Origin: Sphingomonadales bacterium
GTDB taxonomy: Bacteria; Pseudomonadota; Alphaproteobacteria; Sphingomonadales; Kordiimonadaceae
DNA: 64,000 nt
Direction: 5' to 3'
Assembly (NCBI GenBank): GCA_011088215.1
Contig: JAALKD010000011.1
Span: 1 to 64,000 of the forward strand
Part shown: piece by piece, positions 29,578 to 38,381 of the stretch
Position numbering within the stretch: the stretch's first letter is position 1
Layout of the letters: every line of letters begins with the position of its first letter
Made by a program: the position numbers and the translations under genes
The notes under the pieces: model-generated
Told to the model about the DNA's origin: nothing
Databases searched by the model: none
The model's input: the letters and a program-made list of their open reading frames with translations, nothing else

Positions 29578-29799
29578 GCTATTCCCTCGCTATTTTTCTT
29601 TCGTTCTAGACTATGCGCCGCAAAAGCTGGCGTCCAGTATTCACAAGTAACAAAACCGGGATTTCCATCGCCTAAATCATCAAATACGCCGCAAGCAAAT
29701 CTAGGTCTTGAAATTCATGCCCAGTTGAACGACAGTGCGCCGCCTGAAATGCCTAACGGCACTAAAGACTTTCTTTCAATTGTCCGGTAAAATAGCCCC

Positions 29800-30306
29800 A
29801 TGCCAAGTGATCACATCAGAAGTTTTGGTTTTCCCCGCTGGGGCGAGTACGGCAAGGACAAAGACGCCCAAGCCGTTCGCATGTGCGAATATACCGGCTG
29901 CAACGAACGCGGCGACCACCCGGCACCCAAATCACCGGGCTCGAATGAGCGCTGGCATTTTTGCCGACCCCACGCTGCAGAATATAACCGCAACTGGAAT
30001 TTCTTCGAAGGCATGAGCGACGACGAAGCCAAGCAGCACATGGAAGACAACAGTCAGTCATCTGACGCATTTGCCGGCGCCCGCACCTTCGAATGGGGCG
30101 GTGCTGAAGACGAAAACGGCTATTCCACAACCGAGCAGGCCGCGTTTGACACGCTGGAGCTGGACAGCAGTGCCGGGCAGGACGCGGTTAAAAGCCAATA
30201 TCGCAAACTGGCCAAAATGTACCACCCGGACGCCAACCCCGGTGATCCTGCAGCGTCAGAGCGCTTCCACCAAATCCAAAGCGCTTACGACCTGTTGAAA
30301 GAGTAA
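29800..30306 (+). CDS. J-domain protein with N-terminal Cys region
   Basis: 168 residues. The C-terminal 60 residues are a J domain, with QYRKLAKMYHPDANPGDP (HPD at 142-144), which stimulates DnaK ATP hydrolysis. The N-terminal half carries three cysteines (Cys29, Cys34, Cys55) within CEYTGCNERG and RWHFCRPHAAEYN, a small possible zinc site; this arrangement is common in alphaproteobacterial J proteins of unknown client. No G/F or peptide-binding domain, so not DnaJ itself. No clear ribosome site is seen before the ATG. The stop faces the GNAT gene two bases away. Confidence 0.88.
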   Translation: MPSDHIRSFGFPRWGEYGKDKDAQAVRMCEYTGCNERGDHPAPKSPGSNERWHFCRPHAAEYNRNWNFFEGMSDDEAKQHMEDNSQSSDAFAGARTFEWGGAEDENGYSTTEQAAFDTLELDSSAGQDAVKSQYRKLAKMYHPDANPGDPAASERFHQIQSAYDLLKE

Positions 30307-30308
30307 AT

Positions 30309-30989
30309 TCAGTCAGCCGGTGGTATCGTCAATTTGCTGAGTTGTTTGCCTGCACTGTCGAAATTATCTGCATTGAGCCAAGCCTGAAACCCCGCGTCTA
30401 TACGCGACCAGTCGCTGTCGACCATCGAATACCATGCGGTATCGCGGTTTGCGCCTTTTACCACCATGTCGTTTCTGAAAATACCTTCAAAGGCAAAACC
30501 GAATCGAAGTGCCGATCGCATCGAAGCGACGTTGGCAGCATTGCATTTCCATTCGAATCGTCGATAACCCAAATCCTCAAACACATGACGCGCCATAAGA
30601 TACAGCGCTTCGGTGGCGGCACGGGTGCGCTGCAAGTCGGGTCCAAAAACCACGCAGCCCACTTCGGCGCTGCCGTGCTCGGGGCGTCGACGCATGTAAC
30701 TTGCCATACCCACAATCTCGTCACTGCTTGCGTCCATTATCACCATGGTGCGCCAACTGCGTTCAGTTCGAACATGGGCCAGCATTGCATTTAGTTCGTC
30801 CGCGCTGCCGTAAGGCCCCATGGGGATGTAAGTCCACAGGGCATCATTGCTCGGGCCGCCAACCGCCGCGAACAAGCCTGCTCCGTGCAGGTCGGACACA
30901 AATGGAACCAGCCGACAGTATGCGCCAACCAGTTTTATTTCACCGGCAGCGCCTCGCGCCGTCCAATTTGCCAGATCTCGCTCTACCAT
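30309..30989 (-). CDS. GNAT family N-acetyltransferase (RimJ/RimL-like)
   Basis: 226 residues from the ATG at 30989, chosen because AAGG lies nine bases before it; an ATG three codons upstream has no usable spacing. GNAT motif A region AEVGCVVFGPDLQRTRAATEA and motif B FEWKCNAANVASMRSALRFGF resemble RimJ/RimL-type acetyltransferases. The substrate could be a protein N-terminus or a small amine. Ends two bases from the convergent J-domain gene. Confidence 0.88.
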   Translation of the reverse strand: MVERDLANWTARGAAGEIKLVGAYCRLVPFVSDLHGAGLFAAVGGPSNDALWTYIPMGPYGSADELNAMLAHVRTERSWRTMVIMDASSDEIVGMASYMRRRPEHGSAEVGCVVFGPDLQRTRAATEALYLMARHVFEDLGYRRFEWKCNAANVASMRSALRFGFAFEGIFRNDMVVKGANRDTAWYSMVDSDWSRIDAGFQAWLNADNFDSAGKQLSKLTIPPAD

Positions 30990-31019
30990 TGAAATCATCC
31001 TTGTTTGGCCGCCATAGGA

Positions 31020-31328
31020 CTAACGGTTGCGCGGACCGATTTTCTTGATCGCCGAAGCAAATTCCAGATGGGCTTCCAGATCAACCGGCTTCAGGCACCG
31101 CTCATCCGAAGGCGGTTGATGTTGGGCAGAGACACCTTTGCACCACTCTTTTGTCGGTCGGGTTGGCCTTTTTTTGAAACCACCACCGCAATTAGGGCAG
31201 ACATTTTCCAGAACGTCAGACACACAGTCAGCGCAAAAAGTACACTCGTACGAACATATCATTGCTTCCGAGCTCTCGTTAGGCAAATCCATGTCGCAGT
31301 GTTCGCAAGAAGGCTTCATTTCAAGCAT
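31020..31328 (-). CDS. DUF1272 domain-containing protein
   Basis: 102 residues. The Cys-rich N-terminal half (CEHCDMDLP, CSYECTFCADC, CPNCGGG) is the DUF1272 zinc-ribbon-like signature; the C-terminal half is a basic, Pro-rich tail. GGGAG precedes the ATG at good spacing. Function unknown to me; probably a small zinc protein. Lies upstream of the GNAT gene on the same strand with a 30-base gap, so the two may be co-transcribed. Confidence 0.85.
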   Translation of the reverse strand: MLEMKPSCEHCDMDLPNESSEAMICSYECTFCADCVSDVLENVCPNCGGGFKKRPTRPTKEWCKGVSAQHQPPSDERCLKPVDLEAHLEFASAIKKIGPRNR

Positions 31329-31444
31329 CGGTTTTCTCCCGGTCGTCCTGTTGGTTTACTTTTTGCCCGTTGGTTTGCAGGCAAGGCCTGTGTTCCCTAT
31401 ACTGTAGAAATTCAACACAGCATACAAAGTTTTAGGGGTAATTT

Positions 31445-32776
31445 ATGACAATCACGGGGCACAGAAACATTGCGGTTTGTCTGGTCTTTTTTATGGGCCT
31501 TTTTCAACCCGTCCTCGCCACCGACAAGCCCTCTGACACAATAGAAAAAGCCAGCCCCGACCGAATGGAAACCCGCATTAAAGCCTTGTCTCAGTTTGGC
31601 AAAAACGCTGATGGCGGCGTGGACCGGGTTGCCTATTCGGATGCTGACCTGCAGGGGCGCGCCTATATCATCCGCGAGCTGGAAGCAATGGGGCTGAACG
31701 TGCGCATTGATGCCGCCGCCAATATTTTTGCCCGCCGCACCGGCAGCAATCCATCGGCCAAGCCCATATTGTTTGGGTCTCATATCGATTCGGTGCCGGG
31801 GGGCGGCAACTATGATGGCCCTACCGGCGTTATTGCTGCCATGGAAGCAATTGATCTGTTGAATGCCGCAAACATCCAAACCAGCCGTCCGCTGGAACTG
31901 GTTGTCTTCTCCAATGAAGAAGGCGGCCTTGTGGGGTCGCTTGCCATGCGTGGGCACCTTAAGGAAAGCGCGCTGACTGTCGTGAACGCCAGCGGCAGAT
32001 CGATCGGCGCAGGCACCAACTTCATCGGCGGAAATATAGCCGATGTTGCCAGTGCCGAAGTTGAAGCCGACAAGTATGAAGCCTTCATCGAACTGCATAT
32101 TGAACAAGGCGGTATTTTGGACGAAGAGAAACTGGATATCGGCGTGGTAGAAGGCATCGTCGGTATCGGCTGGTGGGACGTAACCATCAACGGCTATGCC
32201 AACCACGGCGGCACCAGCGCCATGAATAACCGGCGCGACGCCATGGTCTCTGCCGCCGAATTGACCCTTGCTGTCAACCGCATAGCTCTTGAAATGGAAG
32301 GGCGGCAAGTGGCCACAGTTGGCCGTATTCAGGCTTTTCCGGGTGCACCTAATGTCATTCCCGGCCGCGTGGAAATGAGTCTTGAAATTCGCGACCTGAA
32401 GCAAGCCAAAATTGATCAGGTTTACGCTGCGGTTGAAAAAGCTGCCGCCGGGATAGCGGTGCGCACTGGAACAAGCATCAGTTTCGAAGAAATTGATGTG
32501 GCGTCGGAACCTGCGCCCACCGACCCGCGCATGCGCAAAATTATCGAATCTGCGACACAGGCATTGGGCTATAGCTACCGCACCATGCCGTCTGGCGCGG
32601 GTCACGACGCGCAGGACATGGTCCACATTGCCCCCACCGGCATGATATTCGTGCCGTCGGTCGGCGGCGTTAGCCACTCGCCCAACGAATTTACCACGCC
32701 GCAAGCCATGGCCAAGGGCGCAGACGTTTTGGTGCGCACCATTCTCGACATTGATGCCGGTGCACTGGAAAAATAA
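31445..32776 (+). CDS. M20-family amidohydrolase, exported (N-carbamoyl-amino-acid hydrolase type)
   Basis: 443 residues. Binuclear zinc site motifs GSHIDSVPGGGNYDGPTG and FSNEEGG, HIEQGGIL, and a lid domain with NHGGTSAMNNRRDAM, the pattern of Zn-dependent N-carbamoyl-L-amino-acid hydrolases and allantoate amidohydrolases. The first 25 residues look like a signal peptide (cleavage near VLAT), so it would act in the periplasm, unlike the classical cytosolic enzymes. AGGGG lies seven bases before the ATG. The substrate is not predictable. Confidence 0.9.
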   Translation: MTITGHRNIAVCLVFFMGLFQPVLATDKPSDTIEKASPDRMETRIKALSQFGKNADGGVDRVAYSDADLQGRAYIIRELEAMGLNVRIDAAANIFARRTGSNPSAKPILFGSHIDSVPGGGNYDGPTGVIAAMEAIDLLNAANIQTSRPLELVVFSNEEGGLVGSLAMRGHLKESALTVVNASGRSIGAGTNFIGGNIADVASAEVEADKYEAFIELHIEQGGILDEEKLDIGVVEGIVGIGWWDVTINGYANHGGTSAMNNRRDAMVSAAELTLAVNRIALEMEGRQVATVGRIQAFPGAPNVIPGRVEMSLEIRDLKQAKIDQVYAAVEKAAAGIAVRTGTSISFEEIDVASEPAPTDPRMRKIIESATQALGYSYRTMPSGAGHDAQDMVHIAPTGMIFVPSVGGVSHSPNEFTTPQAMAKGADVLVRTILDIDAGALEK

Positions 32777-32795
32777 ACAAATTAGACCCTGCGGC

Positions 32796-33467
32796 CTAGC
32801 GCAGCGGTAATTTGTACGCATCGAGCAAACTGTGGGAAAGCGGGGCAGCCTCGCCTTCAGGCGCAACTTCTGGAGCGTGCTGGCGCATGCTGATTGGCAC
32901 GACACCGGCCCATACCGGATAATCAGCCTCATCGCGGTCACCAGGTGGGTCAGCTCTCACCTTGGCGCTGGCGTCTTCGATTTCCATCTCCAGTAGGCCG
33001 GTTGCCTTGCGCTCGGTGTCCGTCATTGGGCGTAGCTGTGACCAGCGCCCTGGCGCAAGCATCTCAAAGAAACGCTCCATGTGATAATTAAAAGCAGCGG
33101 CGTCTTCAACTAACCGCGGCTTGCCATATGCCACCACAGAGCGGTAATTTACGCTGGTACTGAAGGCTGAGCGGGCCAACACGAGGCCGTCCAACTGAGT
33201 AACCGCAACGCTGGCCGGATTGCCCTTAGCCAGATGGCGGATCATCATACTTTTTGAAGAACCATGCCAATAGAGCCGATTGCCCTCACGCCAATGAGAG
33301 GTGGGAATCACAAAGGGCTGGCCGTCCACTTCAAATGCCACATGACACAGAAAATGGCCGTCGATGATATCGTAAACCTTTTTTTTGTCGTAACTGGCGC
33401 GTTTCAGTCCGCGGCGCACCCGGTTACGATCGTTGGCGACGAATTCGCCATCGCTATTTTTGGTCAT
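32796..33467 (-). CDS. pyridoxamine 5'-phosphate oxidase family (FMN-binding) protein
   Basis: 223 residues from ATG 33467, preceded by GGAGG. Split-barrel flavin-binding fold: YDIIDGHFLCHVAFEVDGQPFVIPT, RLYWHGSSKSMMIRHL, NYRSVVAYGKP. This matches the NimA-like branch of the PNPOx superfamily, not PdxH itself. It lies divergent from a MocR/PdxR-type regulator, a common pairing that suggests control by PLP status. The start overlaps the end of a small upstream ORF by 14 bases. Confidence 0.88.
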   Translation of the reverse strand: MTKNSDGEFVANDRNRVRRGLKRASYDKKKVYDIIDGHFLCHVAFEVDGQPFVIPTSHWREGNRLYWHGSSKSMMIRHLAKGNPASVAVTQLDGLVLARSAFSTSVNYRSVVAYGKPRLVEDAAAFNYHMERFFEMLAPGRWSQLRPMTDTERKATGLLEMEIEDASAKVRADPPGDRDEADYPVWAGVVPISMRQHAPEVAPEGEAAPLSHSLLDAYKLPLR

Positions 33468-33705
33468 CGGTTTCCTCCATATCTGCGACGTTTCGCTGCG
33501 TTGACGGCTGCGCCGAAAGCTGAGAGGGGAAGCACGCACCGGCTTTTGCTTCCCATGTACCATTGAAAATTTGCATCCACGCGGCAGCAAAGGAAGTTTT
33601 CATCTCTTGAGAGCCTGCCACACGACTTGCCGTAACTACTGGTTCCCTGCGAACCAAAAAGGTTGTGCGCCCAATCGTAAGCTGAAGTGACATCGGTTTT
33701 TCCAT
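33454..33705 (-). CDS. possible small protein upstream of the PPOX gene
   Basis: An 83-codon frame starting MEKPMSLQLTIGRTTF fills the gap between the MocR start and the PPOX gene, and its stop overlaps the PPOX start. No family is recognised; there is no signal peptide or membrane helix. A Shine-Dalgarno sequence is not convincing. It could be a coupled leader gene or only an open frame; longer versions of the frame run antisense to the MocR gene and are not credible. Confidence 0.4.
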   Translation of the reverse strand: MEKPMSLQLTIGRTTFLVRREPVVTASRVAGSQEMKTSFAAAWMQIFNGTWEAKAGACFPSQLSAQPSTQRNVADMEETDDQK

Positions 33706-33753
33706 ATTTGATTTATCAGGCCCAGAATGTGTGACATCATTGAACTTATATAA

Positions 33754-33785
33754 AGGTCCAATTTTTTCTTTTTGATAGGTCCAAT
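33754..33785 (+). promoter_or_regulatory. paired AGGTCCAAT boxes before the MocR gene
   Basis: Two identical 9-bp direct repeats, AGGTCCAAT, at 33754-33762 and 33777-33785, 23 bases apart (about two helix turns). The second ends exactly at the ATG of the MocR-like gene. MocR/PdxR proteins are known to bind paired direct repeats in such divergent regions, so autoregulation is a reasonable inference. Confidence 0.55.
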
Positions 33786-35222
33786 ATGAAAGATGACATC
33801 GCAACTCTTTGGGGTGGTGGGCTAGATCCATCATCAGGGAAAACCCTGCAACAGCAACTGCATACCAAAATTCGCACAGCAATTCTGGACGGCAAATTAG
33901 TGGACGGCGCAAGGTTGCCGGCCAGCCGGACGCTGGCAAATAGACTGGGAGTTGCGCGCATTACAGTGACGCAGGCATACGACCAGTTAATTGCAGAAGG
34001 ATATCTGGAAACACGAACCGGCGCGGGCACATTTGTGGTAGCCGGAAGTCCGGACCAGCTATTTCAAACCAATATAAAGTATGTTTCCAGGCAAGAAAGC
34101 GCGCCAACTAATCACCGGCATATCCTGCTATCAGGCATGCCTGCGCTTGATCAATTTCCAACAGCGAATTGGGCGCGAACGACCAGCCGAGCCATGCGCA
34201 AACTAAATACCGACATGATGTACCACAACGACGTAATGGGGTATGCGCCGCTTCGGCGCAACATTGCTGACTATTTGCAGGCGTCGCGCAGTGCCGTGTG
34301 CGATGCTTCGCAAATTATGGTTGTTTCTGGCCTGCAGCAGGGACTGTTTTTGCTAGCCAATGCTGCGCTGAAACCTGACGCGCCGATTATTCTGGAGGAC
34401 CCCGGCTATGACGGCATGCTAGCGTCTGCGACTGCCACAGGCCATCCGATCCGCTATACTGGCGTCGACGACCACGGCGCCCTACCACCTGAGCAGGCTG
34501 GTGGTATGCTGGTTACCAGCCCGTCGCGGCAATACCCACTTGGCCACACCATGCCTCACAGCAGACGGTTGGAGATACTGGCGTGGGCGCGCACTACGGG
34601 TAGCCTGATTTTCGAGGACGATTATGACAGCGAATTTCGCTACAGCGGCCGCCCACTTAATAGCCTGCAAGGCATTGATGAGGGCGAACGTGTTATATAC
34701 GGCGGCACCTTTTCAAAATCGCTGTTTCCCGCGCTTCGATTGGGCTATTTGGTTGTGCCCAAACCACTGATTGAACGGATACAAAAATTCCGCAGTGCAA
34801 TCGACAGCTTCCCGTCAATTACCGGGCAAATTGCCCTAAACGCCTTCATGGAAGACGGCGAGTTCACTCGCCACATCAGGCGCCTTAGAATAGTCCACGC
34901 CAAACGTAAGAATTTATTCACCAATTTTGCCCACACTCAGCTTAGGCGATTCTTGGATTTTCAACCGTCTGACGCTGGCTTACATTTGCTGGCCTATATG
35001 ACCGACGATATGGTGAAAGCCGGGATAGAGGACAAACAGCTTGCAGAACTGGCGCAAACTGCAGGCATAGGCGCGGTACCGGTATCAAACACATATCAGT
35101 TTGCACCAAAACAGCAGGGGCTGCTGATGGGTTTTGCCAATTTGGCTGACGAAAAAATCGAAGATGCTGTCAAAAAATTTTCCAGCGCCATATACAAAGT
35201 GCTGAACACGACAACGAATTAA
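33786..35222 (+). CDS. MocR/PdxR-like GntR regulator with aminotransferase domain
   Basis: 478 residues. N-terminal winged helix (about 20-80: LPASRTLANRLGVARITVTQAY, GTFVVAG) fused to a fold-type I aminotransferase domain with the PLP Lys311 in GGTFSKSLFPALRLGYL and EDDYDSEFRY. Such proteins use PLP as a signal and often control vitamin B6 or amino-acid genes; here the divergent neighbour is a PNPOx-fold protein. The ATG abuts a repeated AGGTCCAAT box. Its stop is 16 bases from the next gene, so the two downstream genes may share its promoter. Confidence 0.92.
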   Translation: MKDDIATLWGGGLDPSSGKTLQQQLHTKIRTAILDGKLVDGARLPASRTLANRLGVARITVTQAYDQLIAEGYLETRTGAGTFVVAGSPDQLFQTNIKYVSRQESAPTNHRHILLSGMPALDQFPTANWARTTSRAMRKLNTDMMYHNDVMGYAPLRRNIADYLQASRSAVCDASQIMVVSGLQQGLFLLANAALKPDAPIILEDPGYDGMLASATATGHPIRYTGVDDHGALPPEQAGGMLVTSPSRQYPLGHTMPHSRRLEILAWARTTGSLIFEDDYDSEFRYSGRPLNSLQGIDEGERVIYGGTFSKSLFPALRLGYLVVPKPLIERIQKFRSAIDSFPSITGQIALNAFMEDGEFTRHIRRLRIVHAKRKNLFTNFAHTQLRRFLDFQPSDAGLHLLAYMTDDMVKAGIEDKQLAELAQTAGIGAVPVSNTYQFAPKQQGLLMGFANLADEKIEDAVKKFSSAIYKVLNTTTN

Positions 35223-35238
35223 AGGTTTGGAGAAACAA

Positions 35239-36000
35239 ATGCTGCCACGATGGGTCAAATCAGGAACAGTGCTAGCCGCAGCAACATTGCTCGGCGCATC
35301 TGGACTATTCGCTCAGGAAAACTGGAGTTATACGGGCGCCAACGGCCCAACTCAATGGCACACTCTCTCAGGCGCTAACGCCGTATGCGCTGCTGGCCAG
35401 AACCAATCACCAATTAACGTCGACGCGACGGAGCCTGCAGTGATGCACCGCCTGCGCCCTGACTACAACGTGTCCGAAATCAATCTGTCTCATAATCGAC
35501 TGATGATTTCCATGGACTATGAGCAAGGCAGTTTCCTTCGGATTGGCAAGAAAATGCTAACACTCAACGGCATTACCTTCCGTACCCCCGCCGAACACCG
35601 CGTGGCGGGTGAAAGCTATCCGATGTCGCTTCAGTTTATGCACCGGGGCAGCGATGGTAGTCGTTCAGTTGTCGTCACGTTGGTGAAAGAAGGTCGTCCC
35701 AACCGTGCCTTGGGCGAATTTATCGCCAACATGCCGCTGGAACCAGATCAGCGCAACCGCAACAAAGCAATATTGGTCAATGCCCGCGACCTGATGCCAT
35801 CAGACAAAAGCTATTTCCGCTACATGGGGTCACTAACAACACCTCCCTGCAGCGAAGGGGTCAATTGGTATATTTTCAAACAACCGATTGACGCATCCAA
35901 AGAACAGATTAATCTGGTTAAAAGTGTTGTTGGGGCCAGCAATGCTCGCCCGCTGCAAAACCGCGGCAACCGCCTGATATTAGATGCGCGGGGGCAATAG
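35239..36000 (+). CDS. alpha-carbonic-anhydrase-fold protein lacking all zinc ligands
   Basis: 253 residues from ATG 35239 (GGAG six bases upstream; a TTG at 35227 is less good). Signal peptide with likely cleavage after GLFA, so periplasmic. Alpha-CA features are clear: QNQSPINV, the Cys50-Cys204 pair, RYMGSLTTPPCSEGVNW, and ARPLQ near the end. The zinc site is gone: the usual HFH reads TFR (Thr113, Arg115) and the third His of the AHLVH strand is Gln132. It cannot be a normal carbonic anhydrase; it may be a binding protein, like the vertebrate CA-related proteins, which typically lose only one ligand. Flanked by a MocR regulator and a SPOR lipoprotein. Confidence 0.88.
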   Translation: MLPRWVKSGTVLAAATLLGASGLFAQENWSYTGANGPTQWHTLSGANAVCAAGQNQSPINVDATEPAVMHRLRPDYNVSEINLSHNRLMISMDYEQGSFLRIGKKMLTLNGITFRTPAEHRVAGESYPMSLQFMHRGSDGSRSVVVTLVKEGRPNRALGEFIANMPLEPDQRNRNKAILVNARDLMPSDKSYFRYMGSLTTPPCSEGVNWYIFKQPIDASKEQINLVKSVVGASNARPLQNRGNRLILDARGQ

Positions 36001-36003
36001 ATC

Positions 36004-36774
36004 ATGACACGGGAACCGTTTCACCAAAAACTTGTAACTATCCTTAAGCTATCGCCGCTGCTGATTGTAGCAGCGTGTGGCGGCGGGGGCCTATCAAACA
36101 GCGGGCCGTCTGCACGCATTGCTGGTGGCACAGTCCAGGAGTTGCCCGCAAATTTACAGGCGGCCATTTGCCAGGGCCGCGCGCAAGAAGCAATCGATAC
36201 GCTAACCGCCGAACCACTAATGTCCCCCACCGACAGATTTTACATCGCACTCGCGCTCGATGAAGCTGGCCTGGGAACCCGTGCCCGGCTCTTGTATGCC
36301 AGAGTTATGCAAACTGCATCCAAAGACAGTGTGCGTGCCCGCTGCCCGGACAGAGTACTGGCAAACGGGCTGGTCGTTGATGAAGCAGCCCGTCGTCTTG
36401 CAAGCATATCGCAAGTGCTGTCGGCAATGGATGTGAATCTCGCACCCGAACCGCGTCTGCATGACGGTATTGCGCCCTCAGGGCCGATCCGTGTGGTTGA
36501 CCCGGTAAAATTCTCTGGCGTTGTTCCCAGCGGCCGATCTAGCACGATCACCCGCCCCACAAGCCAATCTCCGCTCGGCCAATGGTTTGTACATCTGACC
36601 AGTTACCGTTCCATGGATACAGCCATGAAAAACCGCGCCACCGTGGAAGCCAAATTCCCACCACTGGCAGGAGTCATCGACCAATGGGAACTTGAAGTGG
36701 GCGGCAGCGTTGCAGTACGGTTGGGTGTACGAGTCAGCGACAAAGCCGACGCAGCCACTTATGCAACGCGATAA
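36004..36774 (+). CDS. SPOR-domain lipoprotein
   Basis: 256 residues. Lipoprotein signal with lipobox IVAAC followed by a Gly-rich linker. The middle is helical (TPR-like: IDTLTAEPLMSPTDRFYIALALDEAGL). The last 70 residues (GQWFVHLTSYRSMDTAMKNR to RLGVRVSDKADAATYATR) resemble a SPOR domain, which binds denuded peptidoglycan at division sites, but the domain ends early, losing the final strand. Starts three bases after the carbonic-anhydrase-like gene, so both exported proteins are probably co-expressed. Confidence 0.78.
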   Translation: MTREPFHQKLVTILKLSPLLIVAACGGGGLSNSGPSARIAGGTVQELPANLQAAICQGRAQEAIDTLTAEPLMSPTDRFYIALALDEAGLGTRARLLYARVMQTASKDSVRARCPDRVLANGLVVDEAARRLASISQVLSAMDVNLAPEPRLHDGIAPSGPIRVVDPVKFSGVVPSGRSSTITRPTSQSPLGQWFVHLTSYRSMDTAMKNRATVEAKFPPLAGVIDQWELEVGGSVAVRLGVRVSDKADAATYATR

Positions 36775-36942
36775 AAAGCCAGCAAGAATATTGCGCGGTT
36801 ATTGACACATCACAGTAGCGGACGGTAAAGCTGCCTTAGGTATTTTCTGACCAGCTGGGGAGCGGGTCAGGTGCAGAGCATATATGGCCTGCATACCGCT
36901 TATCATTACACCCACCAATTAACTCGGGGGAGTTTGGGACTT

Positions 36943-38310
36943 ATGGCTGGATCACCACAACATGCGCATTGGTCATCGCGCTGGACATTTTTACTTGCGG
37001 CTGTCGGCAGTGCCGTAGGCCTTGGTAACATCTGGAAATTTCCGTATGAAGCAGGCGAAGGCGGTGGCGGCGCATTCGTTCTGGTCTATCTTGCCTTTGT
37101 TTTTGCGGTTGGCCTGCCGGTTCTGATCGCTGAACTTTCGCTGGGGCGACGCGGTCAAATGTCACCCATCGGATCGATGGCAAAAATTGCCAACGAAGAA
37201 GGCCGCAGCAAAGCCTGGGGCCTTATTGGCTGGTCCGGCGTTGTTGGTGGTTTTATTGTTATCAGCTTTTATTCCGTGGTAGGCGGCTGGGTACTGGCCT
37301 ACCTAATAAAAGCCGTGTCTGGCTTCAGCGGCTATGATGCTGCAATGTCCACACAAACATTCGGCACTTTCGTGACCGACCCGATCAATCCTATTGTCGC
37401 CCATTTTGCATTCCTACTTATCACTATCGGCATCGTCGCCCGAGGCGTACAAGGCGGTTTGGAAAAGGCTGTTACTTTCCTTATGCCAGCACTATTTTTG
37501 CTGCTGGTAGGCATGATGATCTATTCTGGCATTACCGGTGACTTTGGTGCTGCGGTTAACTTCCTGTTCAACCCCGATTTCGCCAAACTAACTATTGAGA
37601 CGGTTTTGCAGGCGCTGGGACTGGCCTTCTTCTCGCTATCTTTGGCGCTGGGGTCGATCATGACCTACGGTTCGTATCTCACCAAGGACATGAATGTGCC
37701 AGGCTCTGCCGTAATGATCGCGGCGGCCGACAGCGGCGTTGCGCTAATGGCCGGGCTGGCAATTTTCCCCATTGTATTTGCCTACGGCCTGAACCCAGGT
37801 CAAAGCGTTGGGCTGGTGTTCACTACCCTGCCCATCGCCTTTGGCCAAATGCCCGGCGGTGTATTTGTTGGTACCATGTTCTTCTTCCTGCTTACAGTGG
37901 CGGCTGTAACCAGCGCGATTTCCCTGTTGGAACCTGCTGTGTCTTACGTGGAGGAACGGACCGGTATCGACCGGAAAAAGGTTGCCGTATATATCGGTGC
38001 CGCAGCCTTTGCGCTCGGTACTCTTTCAGCCTGGGGTCAGGGCGGCAATATTCTTGGTGACATAAAAATCTTCGGTCTCGATTTCATGAGCTTCAAAGAT
38101 TACATCACCAACAATATCATGATGCCACTTGGCGGTATGTTCATCGCTATCTTTGTCGGCTGGTTTGTCAGCCGCAAGAACATGATGGCAGAATTGGCGA
38201 TGGAGGAAGGCACCTTCAAAATCTGGCTGTTCCTGGTGCGCTTTGTATGCCCAGTTGCCATTGGTGCCGTGTTCCTTTCAATTTTATACAACACACTAAT
38301 CGCGGGCTAA
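36943..38310 (+). CDS. sodium-dependent transporter of the NSS (SNF) family
   Basis: 455 residues from ATG 36943 (GGGGGAG upstream); an ATG-like frame from 36871 adds 24 unlikely residues. LeuT-fold: VGSAVGLGNIWKFPYEAGEGGGG in TM1 with the sodium and substrate site, LSLALGSIMTYGSYLTKDMN in TM6-7, about 11-12 helices. Imports an amino acid or similar zwitterion with sodium. A possible -35 TTGACA lies at 36802-36807 but the -10 is poor. A strong terminator follows. Confidence 0.92.
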   Translation: MAGSPQHAHWSSRWTFLLAAVGSAVGLGNIWKFPYEAGEGGGGAFVLVYLAFVFAVGLPVLIAELSLGRRGQMSPIGSMAKIANEEGRSKAWGLIGWSGVVGGFIVISFYSVVGGWVLAYLIKAVSGFSGYDAAMSTQTFGTFVTDPINPIVAHFAFLLITIGIVARGVQGGLEKAVTFLMPALFLLLVGMMIYSGITGDFGAAVNFLFNPDFAKLTIETVLQALGLAFFSLSLALGSIMTYGSYLTKDMNVPGSAVMIAAADSGVALMAGLAIFPIVFAYGLNPGQSVGLVFTTLPIAFGQMPGGVFVGTMFFFLLTVAAVTSAISLLEPAVSYVEERTGIDRKKVAVYIGAAAFALGTLSAWGQGGNILGDIKIFGLDFMSFKDYITNNIMMPLGGMFIAIFVGWFVSRKNMMAELAMEEGTFKIWLFLVRFVCPVAIGAVFLSILYNTLIAG

Positions 38311-38330
38311 CACCGTACTTAATCGACAAA

Positions 38331-38356
38331 AAAGGGAGCCTCGAGCTCCCTTTTTT
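38331..38356. terminator. bidirectional terminator between NSS transporter and sufE
   Basis: Six A, stem GGGAGC, loop CTCGA, stem GCTCCC, six T. It works in both directions and lies between two convergent genes. Confidence 0.88.
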
Positions 38357-38381
38357 ATGACCTACACTTGCCCCAGTAACC

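Noticed and set aside
31412..32941. 509-codon open frame antisense to the M20 hydrolase
   Set aside because: The sense frame has full M20 metal motifs, a signal peptide and a ribosome site; the antisense frame has no recognisable domain and is a GC-skew shadow.
33706..33939. longer version of the small ORF upstream of PPOX
   Set aside because: It would run antisense into the MocR coding region and past its promoter repeats.
35227..35238. TTG start for the carbonic-anhydrase-like gene
   Set aside because: The GGAG motif is correctly spaced for the ATG at 35239, and the TTG lacks spacing to any ribosome site.
36802..36830. sigma-70 promoter for the NSS gene
   Set aside because: TTGACA is present but the hexamer at -10 distance (GTAAAG) is poor; not strong enough to list as a feature.
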